Below, piece after piece: positions 1-6,962 of a stretch of 15,837 nucleotides of DNA. Position 1 is the first letter of the stretch; the number at the start of each line of letters is the position of its first letter. The notes below the pieces were generated by a model. The model worked only from the letters and a program-made list of their open reading frames with translations, was not told the DNA's origin and ran no database searches. The DNA is taken from NCBI GenBank assembly GCA_903970565.1, contig CAJCJE010000012.1, positions 1 through 15,837 of the forward strand. The letters run 5' to 3'. Made by a program: the position numbers and the translations under genes. The stretch is from Candidatus Melainabacteria bacterium. Its GTDB lineage: Bacteria; Actinomycetota; Actinomycetes; Mycobacteriales; Pseudonocardiaceae.

Positions 1-1724
1 GGCGGCCGTTGCGCAACGGCCGGTGGGGCGGCACGAAGCCGGACCGGGTCCGGGACCGGCCGGCGCGGCGGACCCTGGTGCTGGTCGGGCCGGGCGGGGT
101 GCTGCTCGACCGGATCGTCGAGCACCTGGCCGACACCGACCTGGCGCACCGGGTGATCACCTCGCCGGAGAACCTGCTGGACACCGAGCTGACCAGGGAC
201 CACGTGGTGCTGGTCGTGCCGGCGACGAGCACCGACGATGGGGCGCGGGACGCCGCGTTCGACGCGACCTGGCTGCTCACCCGTGCCGTGCAACGGGTCG
301 CCGCCGCCGGACTGCCCGCGCCGGCTCGGGTCTGGTGCGTGACGCAGGGCGTGCGGGAGGGCGCCCTGCGCCACTCCGCCCTGTGGGGGCTGGGCCGGAT
401 CGTCGGCGGCGAGCACCCCGACCTGTGGGGCGGCATCGTGGACGTCGGCGAATCCCCGCTGGACATCGAGGGTCTGCTGACCGTGCTGTGGTCGCTGCGC
501 GGCGAGGACGTGGTGGCGGTCCGGGACGGCGAAGCCTCCGTCGCTCGGCTGCGCCGGTTGGTCGGCGAGGCGACCCGACCGCCGAGGACCTGCCGGCCGG
601 ACGGCACCTACCTGATCACCGGTGGGCTGGGCGCGCTCGGCCACGAGGTCGCGCACTGGCTGGCCGACCGGGGAATGCGCCGGGTGATCCTCACCGGACG
701 CACCGCGCTGCCGCCGAGGGAGAACTGGGACGCGCTCACCGATCCGGCGCAGTGCGCCCGAGTGGAGTCGGTGCGTTCGCTGGAACGGCTGGGCGTCAGC
801 GTGACCACGGTCGCGGTGGACATCGCCGACGGCCCTCGGGCCGCGCAGGCGCTGTCGGCGGCCCTGCTCGGTCTGCCGCCGATCCGGGGGGTCGTGCACG
901 CCGCGGGGGTGCTGGACGACCGCATGGTCACCACCCTGGACGAGGAGTCACTGCGCACCGTGCTGCGGCCCAAGATCGGCGGGGCGCTGACCCTGGACAC
1001 GATGTTCCCGCCGGGCACGCTGGACTTCTTCGTCCTGTTCTCCTCCTGCGGCTATCTGCTCGGGCTGCCCGGCCAGGCCAGTTACGCCGCCGGCAACGCC
1101 TTCCTGGACGCGCTGGCCACCCGGCGCCGGGCCGCCGGGGACGACGGGACGACGAGTTTCGGCTGGACCTCGTGGCGCGGGCTGGGCATGTCGACCTCGT
1201 CCTCGGTGATCGACGCGGAACTGGCCGCGCGCGGTACCGGCGACGTCAGCCCGGCCGAGGCGTTCAGCGCCTGGGAACTGGCCGAGCGCTACGACCTCGG
1301 CTACGCGGCGGTGCTGCGGATGCGACCGCCGGAGCCGGGGATGCGCCGGTTGCCGCTGCTCAGCGAGCTGCCGGTGACCGAGCCGGACGGTCCGGCGGCA
1401 CCGGCGGAGGAGACCGGGCCGTGGGTCGGGCAGACCGGGGCGGCGCTGCACGCGTGCCTGGTGGAGGAGATCCGGCGCCAGGTCGCCAGCGAGTCCGGAC
1501 TGACCGCCTCCGAGGTGGACCCGCAGCGGCCGTTGATCGAGATGGGTTTGGACTCGGTGATGACGGTGCGGGTGCGGCGCGGGCTGGAACGACGTTTCCG
1601 GTTCGCCCTGCCGGCGACGCTGTTCTGGGACCGGCCGACCGTCGACGCGGTCGCGGCCCTACTGGCCGCCCAAATGGACGAACCCGAGCAGGCGGACGAG
1701 GTCGCGCTCGAACAAGCAGCATGA
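1..1724 (+). CDS. Type I polyketide synthase, C-terminal part (KR-ACP), probably iterative aromatic type
   Basis: The frame is open to the left edge, so this is the 3' part of a larger gene; residue numbers count from the TTG at position 9. Residues about 20-440 form a ketoreductase: a structural subdomain, the NADPH loop GGLGALG (205-211), and catalytic Lys322, Ser346, Tyr359 and Asn363. An LDD motif at 302-304 is the signature of B-type ketoreductases. An acyl carrier domain follows (about 480-555) with phosphopantetheine serine 516 in GLDSVMT. No thioesterase follows before the TGA at 1722-1724. The ACP end (GLDSVMTVRVRR, then LPATLFWDRPTV) reads to me like bacterial 6-methylsalicylate/orsellinate synthases (KS-AT-DH-KR-ACP), which fits the aryl-acid ligase next door. 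KR and ACP calls are secure. The iterative aromatic assignment is an inference from recall, because KS, AT and DH lie outside the window; a last module of a modular PKS is the alternative. Confidence 0.9.
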   Translation, partial: RPLRNGRWGGTKPDRVRDRPARRTLVLVGPGGVLLDRIVEHLADTDLAHRVITSPENLLDTELTRDHVVLVVPATSTDDGARDAAFDATWLLTRAVQRVAAAGLPAPARVWCVTQGVREGALRHSALWGLGRIVGGEHPDLWGGIVDVGESPLDIEGLLTVLWSLRGEDVVAVRDGEASVARLRRLVGEATRPPRTCRPDGTYLITGGLGALGHEVAHWLADRGMRRVILTGRTALPPRENWDALTDPAQCARVESVRSLERLGVSVTTVAVDIADGPRAAQALSAALLGLPPIRGVVHAAGVLDDRMVTTLDEESLRTVLRPKIGGALTLDTMFPPGTLDFFVLFSSCGYLLGLPGQASYAAGNAFLDALATRRRAAGDDGTTSFGWTSWRGLGMSTSSSVIDAELAARGTGDVSPAEAFSAWELAERYDLGYAAVLRMRPPEPGMRRLPLLSELPVTEPDGPAAPAEETGPWVGQTGAALHACLVEEIRRQVASESGLTASEVDPQRPLIEMGLDSVMTVRVRRGLERRFRFALPATLFWDRPTVDAVAALLAAQMDEPEQADEVALEQAA

Positions 1725-1725
1725 G

Positions 1726-1732
1726 AAGGAGG
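1726..1732 (+). promoter_or_regulatory. Strong Shine-Dalgarno of the aryl-AMP ligase
   Basis: AAGGAGG lies 8 bases before the ATG at 1741 and begins just after the PKS stop codon. It fixes the ligase start and shows that the two genes are very probably co-transcribed. Confidence 0.85.
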
Positions 1733-1740
1733 TCCGCGAT

Positions 1741-3399
1741 ATGAGCCCGGATGGCTTCGTACCGTGGCCGGCAGACCTGGCGCACGTCTACCGGGCTGCG
1801 GGGTGCTGGTCGGACCGCACGCTGGGGTCCTACCTGTGGGAGTGGGCCGAACGCTGGCCGCACCGAACCGCGCTGGTGGACGGCCCGCACCGGCTGACCT
1901 ACGCCGAACTCGCCGCACGCGCCGACCGGCTGGCCGAGGAGCTGTCCCGGCGCGGCCTCGGCCGGGGGGACGTCGTCCTGGTGCAGCTGCCCAACTGTTG
2001 GGAGTTCGTCGCGGTCACCCTGGCCTGCTTCCGGCTCGGCGTGGTGCCGACGATGATGCTGCCGCCGCACCGCGAGCACGAGCTGACCGCGATCGGCGCG
2101 CACGTCGGGGCGAAGGCGCTGGTCGTGCCGGACACCTGGCGCGGTTACGACCACCAGGACCTCGCGCACCGGGTCGCGGCGGCGCTGCCGGGAGCACCGC
2201 AGGTGCTCGTGGTCGGTGCGCGGGTCCGACCGGACTCGGTCGACGTGCGCGGACTGCTCGCGCCGGGCGGGGACGTCGTGGCCCGGCGGCGCCGGTTGGA
2301 CGAGCGGGCGCCGGCCCCCGGCGACATCGCGCTGTTCCTGCTGTCCGGGGGCACCACCGGGACGCCGAAGGTGATCAGCCGCACGCACGAGGACTTCCGG
2401 TTCAGCATCGACAACTGCACCAGGGCCTGCGGCATCACCTCGGACACGGTGTACCTGGCGGTACTGCCGGTCGGACATGCCTTCCCGCTGTCGAGCCCAG
2501 GAGTACTGGGCACGCTCTACCGGGGCGGCCGGGTGGTGCTGCTGCCCTCGCCACAGCCGGAGACGGTGTTCACCGCGATCGAGGCCGAGCGGGTGACGGT
2601 GACCTCGGCCGTGCCGGCGGTCGCGCTGAAGTGGATGGCCGCGGCCCGCACCAGCACGCACGACCTGGCATCGCTGCGCTACCTGCACGTCGGCGGCTCC
2701 ACCCTGGCCCCGGAACTGGCCGCGCAGATTGGTCCCGCCCTGGGTTGCCGCCTGCAACAGGTGTACGGCATGGCCGAGGGGTTGATCTGCTACACGCCGC
2801 CGGACGCGCCGGCCGAGGTCAGCTGCCATACCCAGGGCAAACCCGTGAGCCCCTACGACGAACTGCTGGTCGTGGACGAGGCCGGCCGGCCGGTGGCGCC
2901 GGGCGCGGAGGGTGAGCTGCTCACCCGTGGCCCGAGCACGCCGCGCGGCTACTTCGGGGTGCCCGGCCAGAACGAGCTCAGCTTCACCCCGGACGGCTGG
3001 TTCCGTACCGGGGACGTGGTGCGGCTGACCGCCGACGGCGACGCGGTGGTCTGCGGCCGGGTGAAGGACCTGATCAACAGGGGTGGCGAGAAGATCGCCG
3101 CCGCCGAGATCGAGCTCCTGGTCCAGGAGTTGCCCGAGGTCGCCGAGGTGGCCGCGGTGCCGGTGCCCGATCCCGAGGTGGGCGAACGGGTGTGTGTGGT
3201 GGTCCGGTTGCACCCAGGCCGGGAACTGACCCTGGCCAGGATCTCGACGGCGCTGACCGCGCGCGGCCTGGCCGCGTTCAAGATCCCGGAACACCTTGTG
3301 CTGCTTGACGAGCTGCCGCACACCGCGGTCGGCAAGGCCGACAAGAAGGCGTTGGCGCGCCTGCTGGCCACACCCGTGCGCAGCCAACTGGCCGCCTGA
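1741..3399 (+). CDS. Stand-alone aryl acid adenylating enzyme (2,3-dihydroxybenzoate-AMP ligase-like)
   Basis: 552 residues, the usual length of DhbE/EntE/YbtE-type ligases. These activate an aryl acid with ATP and pass it to a carrier protein or to CoA. Visible ANL motifs: P-loop LSGGTTGTPK (201-210), YGMAEG (342-347), TGD (423-425), GRVKDLINRGGEK (439-451) and the C-terminal catalytic Lys532 in VGKADKK. The segment VGHAFPLSSPG (244-254) aligns with the aryl-binding HN-(Y/F)PLSSPG of DhbE: the histidine (246) is kept but the asparagine, which contacts the 2-hydroxyl of dihydroxybenzoate, is Ala247. The start is set by an AAGGAGG site, 16 bases after the PKS stop. By context the substrate is probably the aromatic acid made by the upstream PKS, as for the ligases that activate PKS-derived aryl acids in enediyne clusters. 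The family is secure; the exact substrate, and whether the acceptor is CoA or a carrier protein, cannot be read here. Confidence 0.92.
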   Translation: MSPDGFVPWPADLAHVYRAAGCWSDRTLGSYLWEWAERWPHRTALVDGPHRLTYAELAARADRLAEELSRRGLGRGDVVLVQLPNCWEFVAVTLACFRLGVVPTMMLPPHREHELTAIGAHVGAKALVVPDTWRGYDHQDLAHRVAAALPGAPQVLVVGARVRPDSVDVRGLLAPGGDVVARRRRLDERAPAPGDIALFLLSGGTTGTPKVISRTHEDFRFSIDNCTRACGITSDTVYLAVLPVGHAFPLSSPGVLGTLYRGGRVVLLPSPQPETVFTAIEAERVTVTSAVPAVALKWMAAARTSTHDLASLRYLHVGGSTLAPELAAQIGPALGCRLQQVYGMAEGLICYTPPDAPAEVSCHTQGKPVSPYDELLVVDEAGRPVAPGAEGELLTRGPSTPRGYFGVPGQNELSFTPDGWFRTGDVVRLTADGDAVVCGRVKDLINRGGEKIAAAEIELLVQELPEVAEVAAVPVPDPEVGERVCVVVRLHPGRELTLARISTALTARGLAAFKIPEHLVLLDELPHTAVGKADKKALARLLATPVRSQLAA

Positions 3400-3460
3400 C
3401 CCCGTCCGAAGAGAAGTCTGGTAATCCGTTCAGTGATGCACGCCTCACAATGAAAAACGC

Positions 3461-3502
3461 ACACGAAAACCGTGTACCCCGTCCGATTCGCGGTGACGAA
3501 TC
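3461..3502. promoter_or_regulatory. Two inverted repeats in the gap after the ligase gene (candidate operators)
   Basis: The 319-base gap 3400-3718 holds ACACG-aaaac-CGTGT (3461-3475) and, ten bases on, the perfect 6-bp inverted repeat GATTCG-cggtga-CGAATC (3485-3502). Neither is followed by a T-run, so operator sites for the small downstream gene are more likely than an intrinsic terminator. I see no other feature in the gap; its reading frames lack G/C-biased third positions. Confidence 0.35.
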
Positions 3503-3718
3503 CACGGGGGACAACTGACAATGGCCTGGCCAGAAATGAGATGTGCATATCGCGGGAGATGAGCTTTGCACAACTGGTGGAATCACCGGAAACGTGTCCG
3601 GTCCGACCGCAACGGTCACCACATCCACCAGCCAGCGAACCGGCAGGGGGGTGCCGGCCGAACCAGCCTGGGCACCCACGAACCAGCGTGATGCCCACGT
3701 AGTCGCCGGGAGGTAGCT

Positions 3719-3937
3719 ATGAGCACGGCCACCAGACAGCACACCTGCGCGGTCTGCGGGAGTCCTTTCCTTCCTCAGGACCGCATCGACCTCGAACCAC
3801 TGATCGACGGCGCGATCCGCTACATCGCGGTGCACGCCGAGCACAGCACGTTCGCGCCGCCGCGCCTACAGCACAGGACCGGTCGCCCGACCGCGGGCAC
3901 CACGCACGCCGAACGCGCCAGCCGGCAAGCGGCCTGA
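3719..3937 (+). CDS. Small protein with possible C2H2-like metal site
   Basis: 72 residues. I do not recognise a named family. GGGAGGT (3708-3714) lies just before the ATG and supports this start. The N-terminal half carries CAVC (Cys10, Cys13) and, 25 residues later, HAEH (His39, His42), a spacing that could hold one zinc ion; between them is the acidic-hydrophobic stretch IDLEPLIDGAIRYIAVHAEH. The C-terminal 25 residues are basic and look disordered. There is no signal peptide or membrane segment. It is in the same direction as the PKS and ligase but 319 bases downstream, so it may have its own promoter. The codon pattern and ribosome site favour a real gene; the function is unknown. A RiPP precursor is unlikely because there is no repetitive or Cys/Ser/Thr-rich core. 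Confidence 0.6.
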   Translation: MSTATRQHTCAVCGSPFLPQDRIDLEPLIDGAIRYIAVHAEHSTFAPPRLQHRTGRPTAGTTHAERASRQAA

Positions 3938-3973
3938 GCCAACGCCTTTGGGTACACCGGGGAGCGCACTCGA

Positions 3974-3996
3974 CGCCGTGGTCGGCAACCACGACG
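3974..3996. terminator. Hairpin between convergent genes
   Basis: CGTGGT (3977-3982), loop cggca, ACCACG (3988-3993) form a perfect 6-bp stem, extended by two more pairs past one mismatch. It lies between the convergent 72-residue gene and the AraC-family gene. There is no U-tract, which is common for actinobacterial terminators. Confidence 0.4.
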
Positions 3997-4061
3997 CGAG
4001 CGCGCACGCCGGCAGGTGATGGTCAGCCACGCGACGCCGCGCCGACGAGGCCGGCATCCGC

Positions 4062-4964
4062 TCAGGCGACCGAGCGCAGGTGCGGACCCCCCTGGGCGCG
4101 TAGCCGGGTGTTGGCCGAGGTGGGGCGAGGCGCCAGGGTGATCGCGAACGGCGGGTCGATCGGGCCCGGCAGGCGCATGTGCAACCGCACGTGGCCGGCT
4201 CGGTCCGCACGCACCGACACGTTCTGGCGGGTCGAGCCGAGGGAGAACGTGGAGTTGGCCGTGCCGGGAAAGTGCTCCGCGATGGCGATCACCCACCACT
4301 CCCCCTCCGGCACCCCGTGGATCTCCACGTCGCCGGTGCCGGAGTTCATCCGGCCGGTGAAGGCCACCGGGCCGCGCTGCGGGACGGCGTCCCCGAACAC
4401 GCCGACGAGCATGTCCGCGGGCGGCGCGCCGGTGGGCATCTCGATCCTGGCGTGGATGGTGCCGTTGCCCAGGCTCGCCGACGCGCAGGCGTGCCCGGCC
4501 TCGCGCAGTTGGGGCAGCGGCGGCAGGTGGCGGAAGTGCGGGGCGAGCGCGACCAGGAACTGCGCGACCTCGGGGTCGCGGTACTCGGTCGGTGTCATGC
4601 CCACCGCGCGGGTGAACCGGCTGGTGAACGTGCCCACGCTGCTGTAGCCGACGCTACAGACCACATCCGAGACGGTCAGCGTCGTGGTCAGCAACAGTCG
4701 CTTGGCCTCGAACAGCCGGATCGCGGTGAGGTAGCGGCCGGGGGTCACCCCGGTTGCCTGCGCGAAGATCCGGGAGAAGTGGAACGGGCTGACGAACACC
4801 TCGGCCGCCAGCTCGGTCAGCGTGATGGAATCGAAGTACCGAGCGCGCATGGACGCGATCGCCTGTAATACCGCCGGATGCAGCATCGGCCGAAGCGCGG
4901 TGCCGGCGCGGTTGTCGTCGGTCCGTTTGACGGTGACCGACGGGACGGCGTGCAAGTGCCCCAT
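4062..4964 (-). CDS. AraC-family transcriptional regulator with N-terminal HTH
   Basis: 300 residues. The DNA-binding domain is near the N-terminus (about 32-130): two helix-turn-helix units, the first around ITLTELAAEVFVSPFHFSRIF and the second around LTVSDVVCSVGYSSVGTFTSRF, ending in the family hallmark VGMTPTEYR (121-129). Most AraC proteins have this domain at the C-terminus; here about 170 residues of unrecognised, beta-rich sequence follow it and may sense a ligand. The ATG is supported by GAGGT (plus-strand ACCTC at 4971-4975) seven bases upstream. The gene is divergent from the SARP gene across 358 bases, so it probably reads from, and may act on, that shared region. Its ligand and targets are not visible. 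The family call is secure. Confidence 0.9.
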   Translation of the reverse strand: MGHLHAVPSVTVKRTDDNRAGTALRPMLHPAVLQAIASMRARYFDSITLTELAAEVFVSPFHFSRIFAQATGVTPGRYLTAIRLFEAKRLLLTTTLTVSDVVCSVGYSSVGTFTSRFTRAVGMTPTEYRDPEVAQFLVALAPHFRHLPPLPQLREAGHACASASLGNGTIHARIEMPTGAPPADMLVGVFGDAVPQRGPVAFTGRMNSGTGDVEIHGVPEGEWWVIAIAEHFPGTANSTFSLGSTRQNVSVRADRAGHVRLHMRLPGPIDPPFAITLAPRPTSANTRLRAQGGPHLRSVA

Positions 4965-4985
4965 TATCAGACCTCGAATTCAGAG

Positions 4986-5009
4986 TTCTGGCATTCCGGG
5001 GTACCAGAA
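4986..5009. promoter_or_regulatory. Inverted repeat upstream of the AraC-family gene (candidate operator)
   Basis: TTCTGG (4986-4991) and CCAGAA (5004-5009) are perfect inverted arms separated by 12 bases, 22 bases before the AraC-family start codon. The position suits an autoregulatory operator. This is inferred from geometry only. Confidence 0.35.
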
Positions 5010-5123
5010 AATAGCCTGACGGTTTCGATATTCCTGAAGACCGGTTGAGACCGCTACCAGCGCGGGTGCACACCACCGGAAAAACACGCTTATGGAGGCC
5101 AATTGGCGAGAACAGCAGGTCAG

Positions 5124-5157
5124 GGTTTATGCTGAAAGGGACTTTAAACCGGTTTAT
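5124..5157. promoter_or_regulatory. Palindrome and repeated GGTTTAT upstream of the SARP gene
   Basis: TAAACCGGTTTA (5145-5156) is a perfect 12-bp palindrome in an AT-richer stretch. GGTTTAT occurs twice in direct orientation (5124-5130 and 5151-5157, 27 bases apart), and TTTCGATAT also occurs twice in the same intergenic region (5023-5031 and 5194-5202). These could be regulator sites for the divergent AraC and SARP promoters. The 27-base period does not match the usual 22-base SARP box spacing, so SARP self-binding is not claimed. Confidence 0.3.
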
Positions 5158-5322
5158 TCCGGACAATTCTGGCGGCGCCAGTGCAACTCATCATTTCGAT
5201 ATGAAGAACACACAAGCCCGCCAATGCGGCCGTCACTGGATTTGATTCCGGCCCCTGTGTCACTGTCAAACCTCAGGCAACCGTGGCCGATTTCTCGGCC
5301 GCGTTACGACTGGGGGACCACC

Positions 5323-6186
5323 ATGCGACGCAATCTGGGAGACGCAGCGATGGACACCGAGACCAGTGTAACGAACGGTGTCGGCGGTGCCGCGTCACGG
5401 GTACTGATGTCCTCGCGCGAGGTCCAGTTTCGGGTACTGGGACCGCTGGAGGTCGTCAAGGACGGTATCGACTACGCCCCGACCACACCGAAGATCCTGC
5501 AACTGCTGGCGATCCTGGTGATCCGGCCGGGGAAGATCGTGCACCTCGACTCGATCATCCGAGAACTGTGGGAGAGCGAGCCGCCACGCAGTATGCGCAA
5601 GACCGTGCACACCTACGTGCACCACCTGCGCCGGTGCATCGAGCAGAACGAACTCGCGCGGGACGCGGAGTCCCTGGTGGTCACCCGCTCCCCCGGCTAC
5701 CTGTTCCGGATCGACCCGACGCAGGTCGACGTGTGGCGCTTCCAGCAGTTGCACCAGCAGGGCCGCGAACTGCTGCGCCGCAACGACTTCGCGGAGGCAG
5801 CAAGCTGCTTCCGGGATGCGCTGGGCATGTGGAGCGGTGCGCCGCTGGCCAACGTGCAGACCGGGCCGATGCTCTCCGCGTACTCCGTCGAACTGCTCGA
5901 ACAGCGGCGCAGCGCGCACCACCTGCGCATCGAGGCGGAGATCCACGCCGGAGGACACCGGGAACTGATCGGCGAACTGCGCTCGCTGGTCGCCGCGAAC
6001 CCGCTGGACGAGGGACTGCACGGTCAGCTCATGCGGGTCCTGGGCCGCAGCGGCCGGCGCTCGGACGCGATGGCGTCCTACCGCGCGCTGCGCAACAGGT
6101 TGCACCACGAACTGGGGGTGGAACCTTGCGACGAACTTCAACTCCTGCACCACGAGCTGTTGTCCGAAGGAGACCAAGCCTCCTAG
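5323..6186 (+). CDS. SARP-family pathway activator (winged helix plus BTAD)
   Basis: 287 residues, the size of small SARPs such as ActII-ORF4, RedD and DnrI. These bind direct heptamer repeats and switch on antibiotic biosynthetic genes. Residues about 35-130 are an OmpR-like winged-helix domain that starts at the typical VQFRVLGPLEV (34-44). Residues about 137-282 are the helical bacterial transcriptional activation domain, including the typical ANPLDEGLHGQLM and RLHHELGVEP. The frame is open upstream, but the upstream codons lack G/C bias. ATG 5323 has GGGGGA at 5312-5317. ATG 5350 (with GGGAGA 5337-5342) and ATG 5407 are alternatives giving shorter tails. It is divergent from the AraC gene and probably the main activator of the cluster; the HxlR pair starts 59 bases downstream. 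Family secure, exact start uncertain. Confidence 0.92.
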   Translation: MRRNLGDAAMDTETSVTNGVGGAASRVLMSSREVQFRVLGPLEVVKDGIDYAPTTPKILQLLAILVIRPGKIVHLDSIIRELWESEPPRSMRKTVHTYVHHLRRCIEQNELARDAESLVVTRSPGYLFRIDPTQVDVWRFQQLHQQGRELLRRNDFAEAASCFRDALGMWSGAPLANVQTGPMLSAYSVELLEQRRSAHHLRIEAEIHAGGHRELIGELRSLVAANPLDEGLHGQLMRVLGRSGRRSDAMASYRALRNRLHHELGVEPCDELQLLHHELLSEGDQAS

Positions 6187-6245
6187 TCGGTCCGATCGCA
6201 CCACGCACAACCCCCACCGCACGGCAGGAAAGTGAGGACGGACGC

Positions 6246-6929
6246 ATGAACACCCGAACCTACGGTCAGATCTGTGGGCTGGCCCGCGCAATGGAGCTCG
6301 TCGGCGAACGCTGGGCGATGCTCGTCGTGCGCGATCTGATCCTCGGTCCCAAGCGGTTCGCCGACCTCCAGCACGGCCTGCCGAGGATTCCGGCCAGCCT
6401 GCTTTCCGCGCGCCTGAACGAACTGGAGAACACCGGGGTGGTCCGTCGGCGGGTGCGCTCCCAGCTGGATGCCGCGGTCGTCTACGAACTCACCGAGTAC
6501 GGCGGCGAGCTGGAGCAGATCATGCTGCAACTGGGCCTGTGGGGCGCGCGCTCGCTCGGCGAGCCCAGCCCGAGCGACGTGTTCACCCTGGACGCCGCGA
6601 TCCTCTCGCTCTACACCACGTTCCGGCCGGAGGCCGCGCTGGGCGTGCACGTCAACTACGAGCTGCACTACGGTGACATGATCGTGTACGCGATGGTGGA
6701 CGACGGCGCGCTCAAGGCGGCCGAAGGTGCCCACCCGGACGCGGACATCGTGATCGAGCCCGACCTGTCGGTGCTGCTCAAGCTCCTCACCGGCGAGATG
6801 ACCGCGACCGAGGCGATCGCCAGCGGGCAGGTGCGCATCCAGGGTCCGATGGAGCACCTGGACCTGTTCACCGAGCTTTTCCAGGTCCCCGCCGCGCCGG
6901 CGCCGGCCGAGGGGCTCGTCGTCCGCTGA
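6246..6929 (+). CDS. HxlR-type regulator fused to SCP2-like domain (copy 1)
   Basis: 227 residues. The N-terminal winged helix (about 8-105) is HxlR/MarR-like: ELVGERWAMLVVRDLILGPKRF, then LPRIPASLLSARLNELENTGVV, then YELTEYG. The conserved family cysteine before the first long helix is present (Cys10 in QICGLARAMEL); in HypR/YodB-type members an N-terminal cysteine senses oxidants or electrophiles. Residues about 115-218 form an SCP2-like sterol-carrier fold (for example VIEPDLSVLLKLLTGEMTAT), which may bind a hydrophobic ligand. GAGG at 6234-6237 supports the ATG. It follows the SARP gene by 59 bases and precedes a paralogue by 33, so the three are probably one transcript. It may sense the pathway product or an aromatic intermediate; that is inference. 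Confidence 0.9.
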   Translation: MNTRTYGQICGLARAMELVGERWAMLVVRDLILGPKRFADLQHGLPRIPASLLSARLNELENTGVVRRRVRSQLDAAVVYELTEYGGELEQIMLQLGLWGARSLGEPSPSDVFTLDAAILSLYTTFRPEAALGVHVNYELHYGDMIVYAMVDDGALKAAEGAHPDADIVIEPDLSVLLKLLTGEMTATEAIASGQVRIQGPMEHLDLFTELFQVPAAPAPAEGLVVR

Positions 6930-6962
6930 GGACGGCGAACACCGAGACAGACTGGAGGAACA

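Noticed and set aside
3472..3702. 76-residue plus-strand frame between the ligase and the 72-residue gene, containing short cysteine-bearing peptides
   Set aside because: No ribosome site for its GTG, third positions not G/C-biased, and it lies over the inverted repeats. I considered it as a RiPP precursor but the peptide has no leader-core pattern.
3778..4011. CRISPR, tRNA or insertion-sequence signatures near the cluster genes and elsewhere in the window
   Set aside because: No regularly spaced repeats, cloverleaf sequence or transposase with terminal repeats could be found by reading either strand.
5092..5322. Longer N-terminus for the SARP (frame open from 5092)
   Set aside because: The upstream codons lack G/C bias, contain the palindrome at 5145-5156, and the start at 5323 or 5350 has better ribosome sites.
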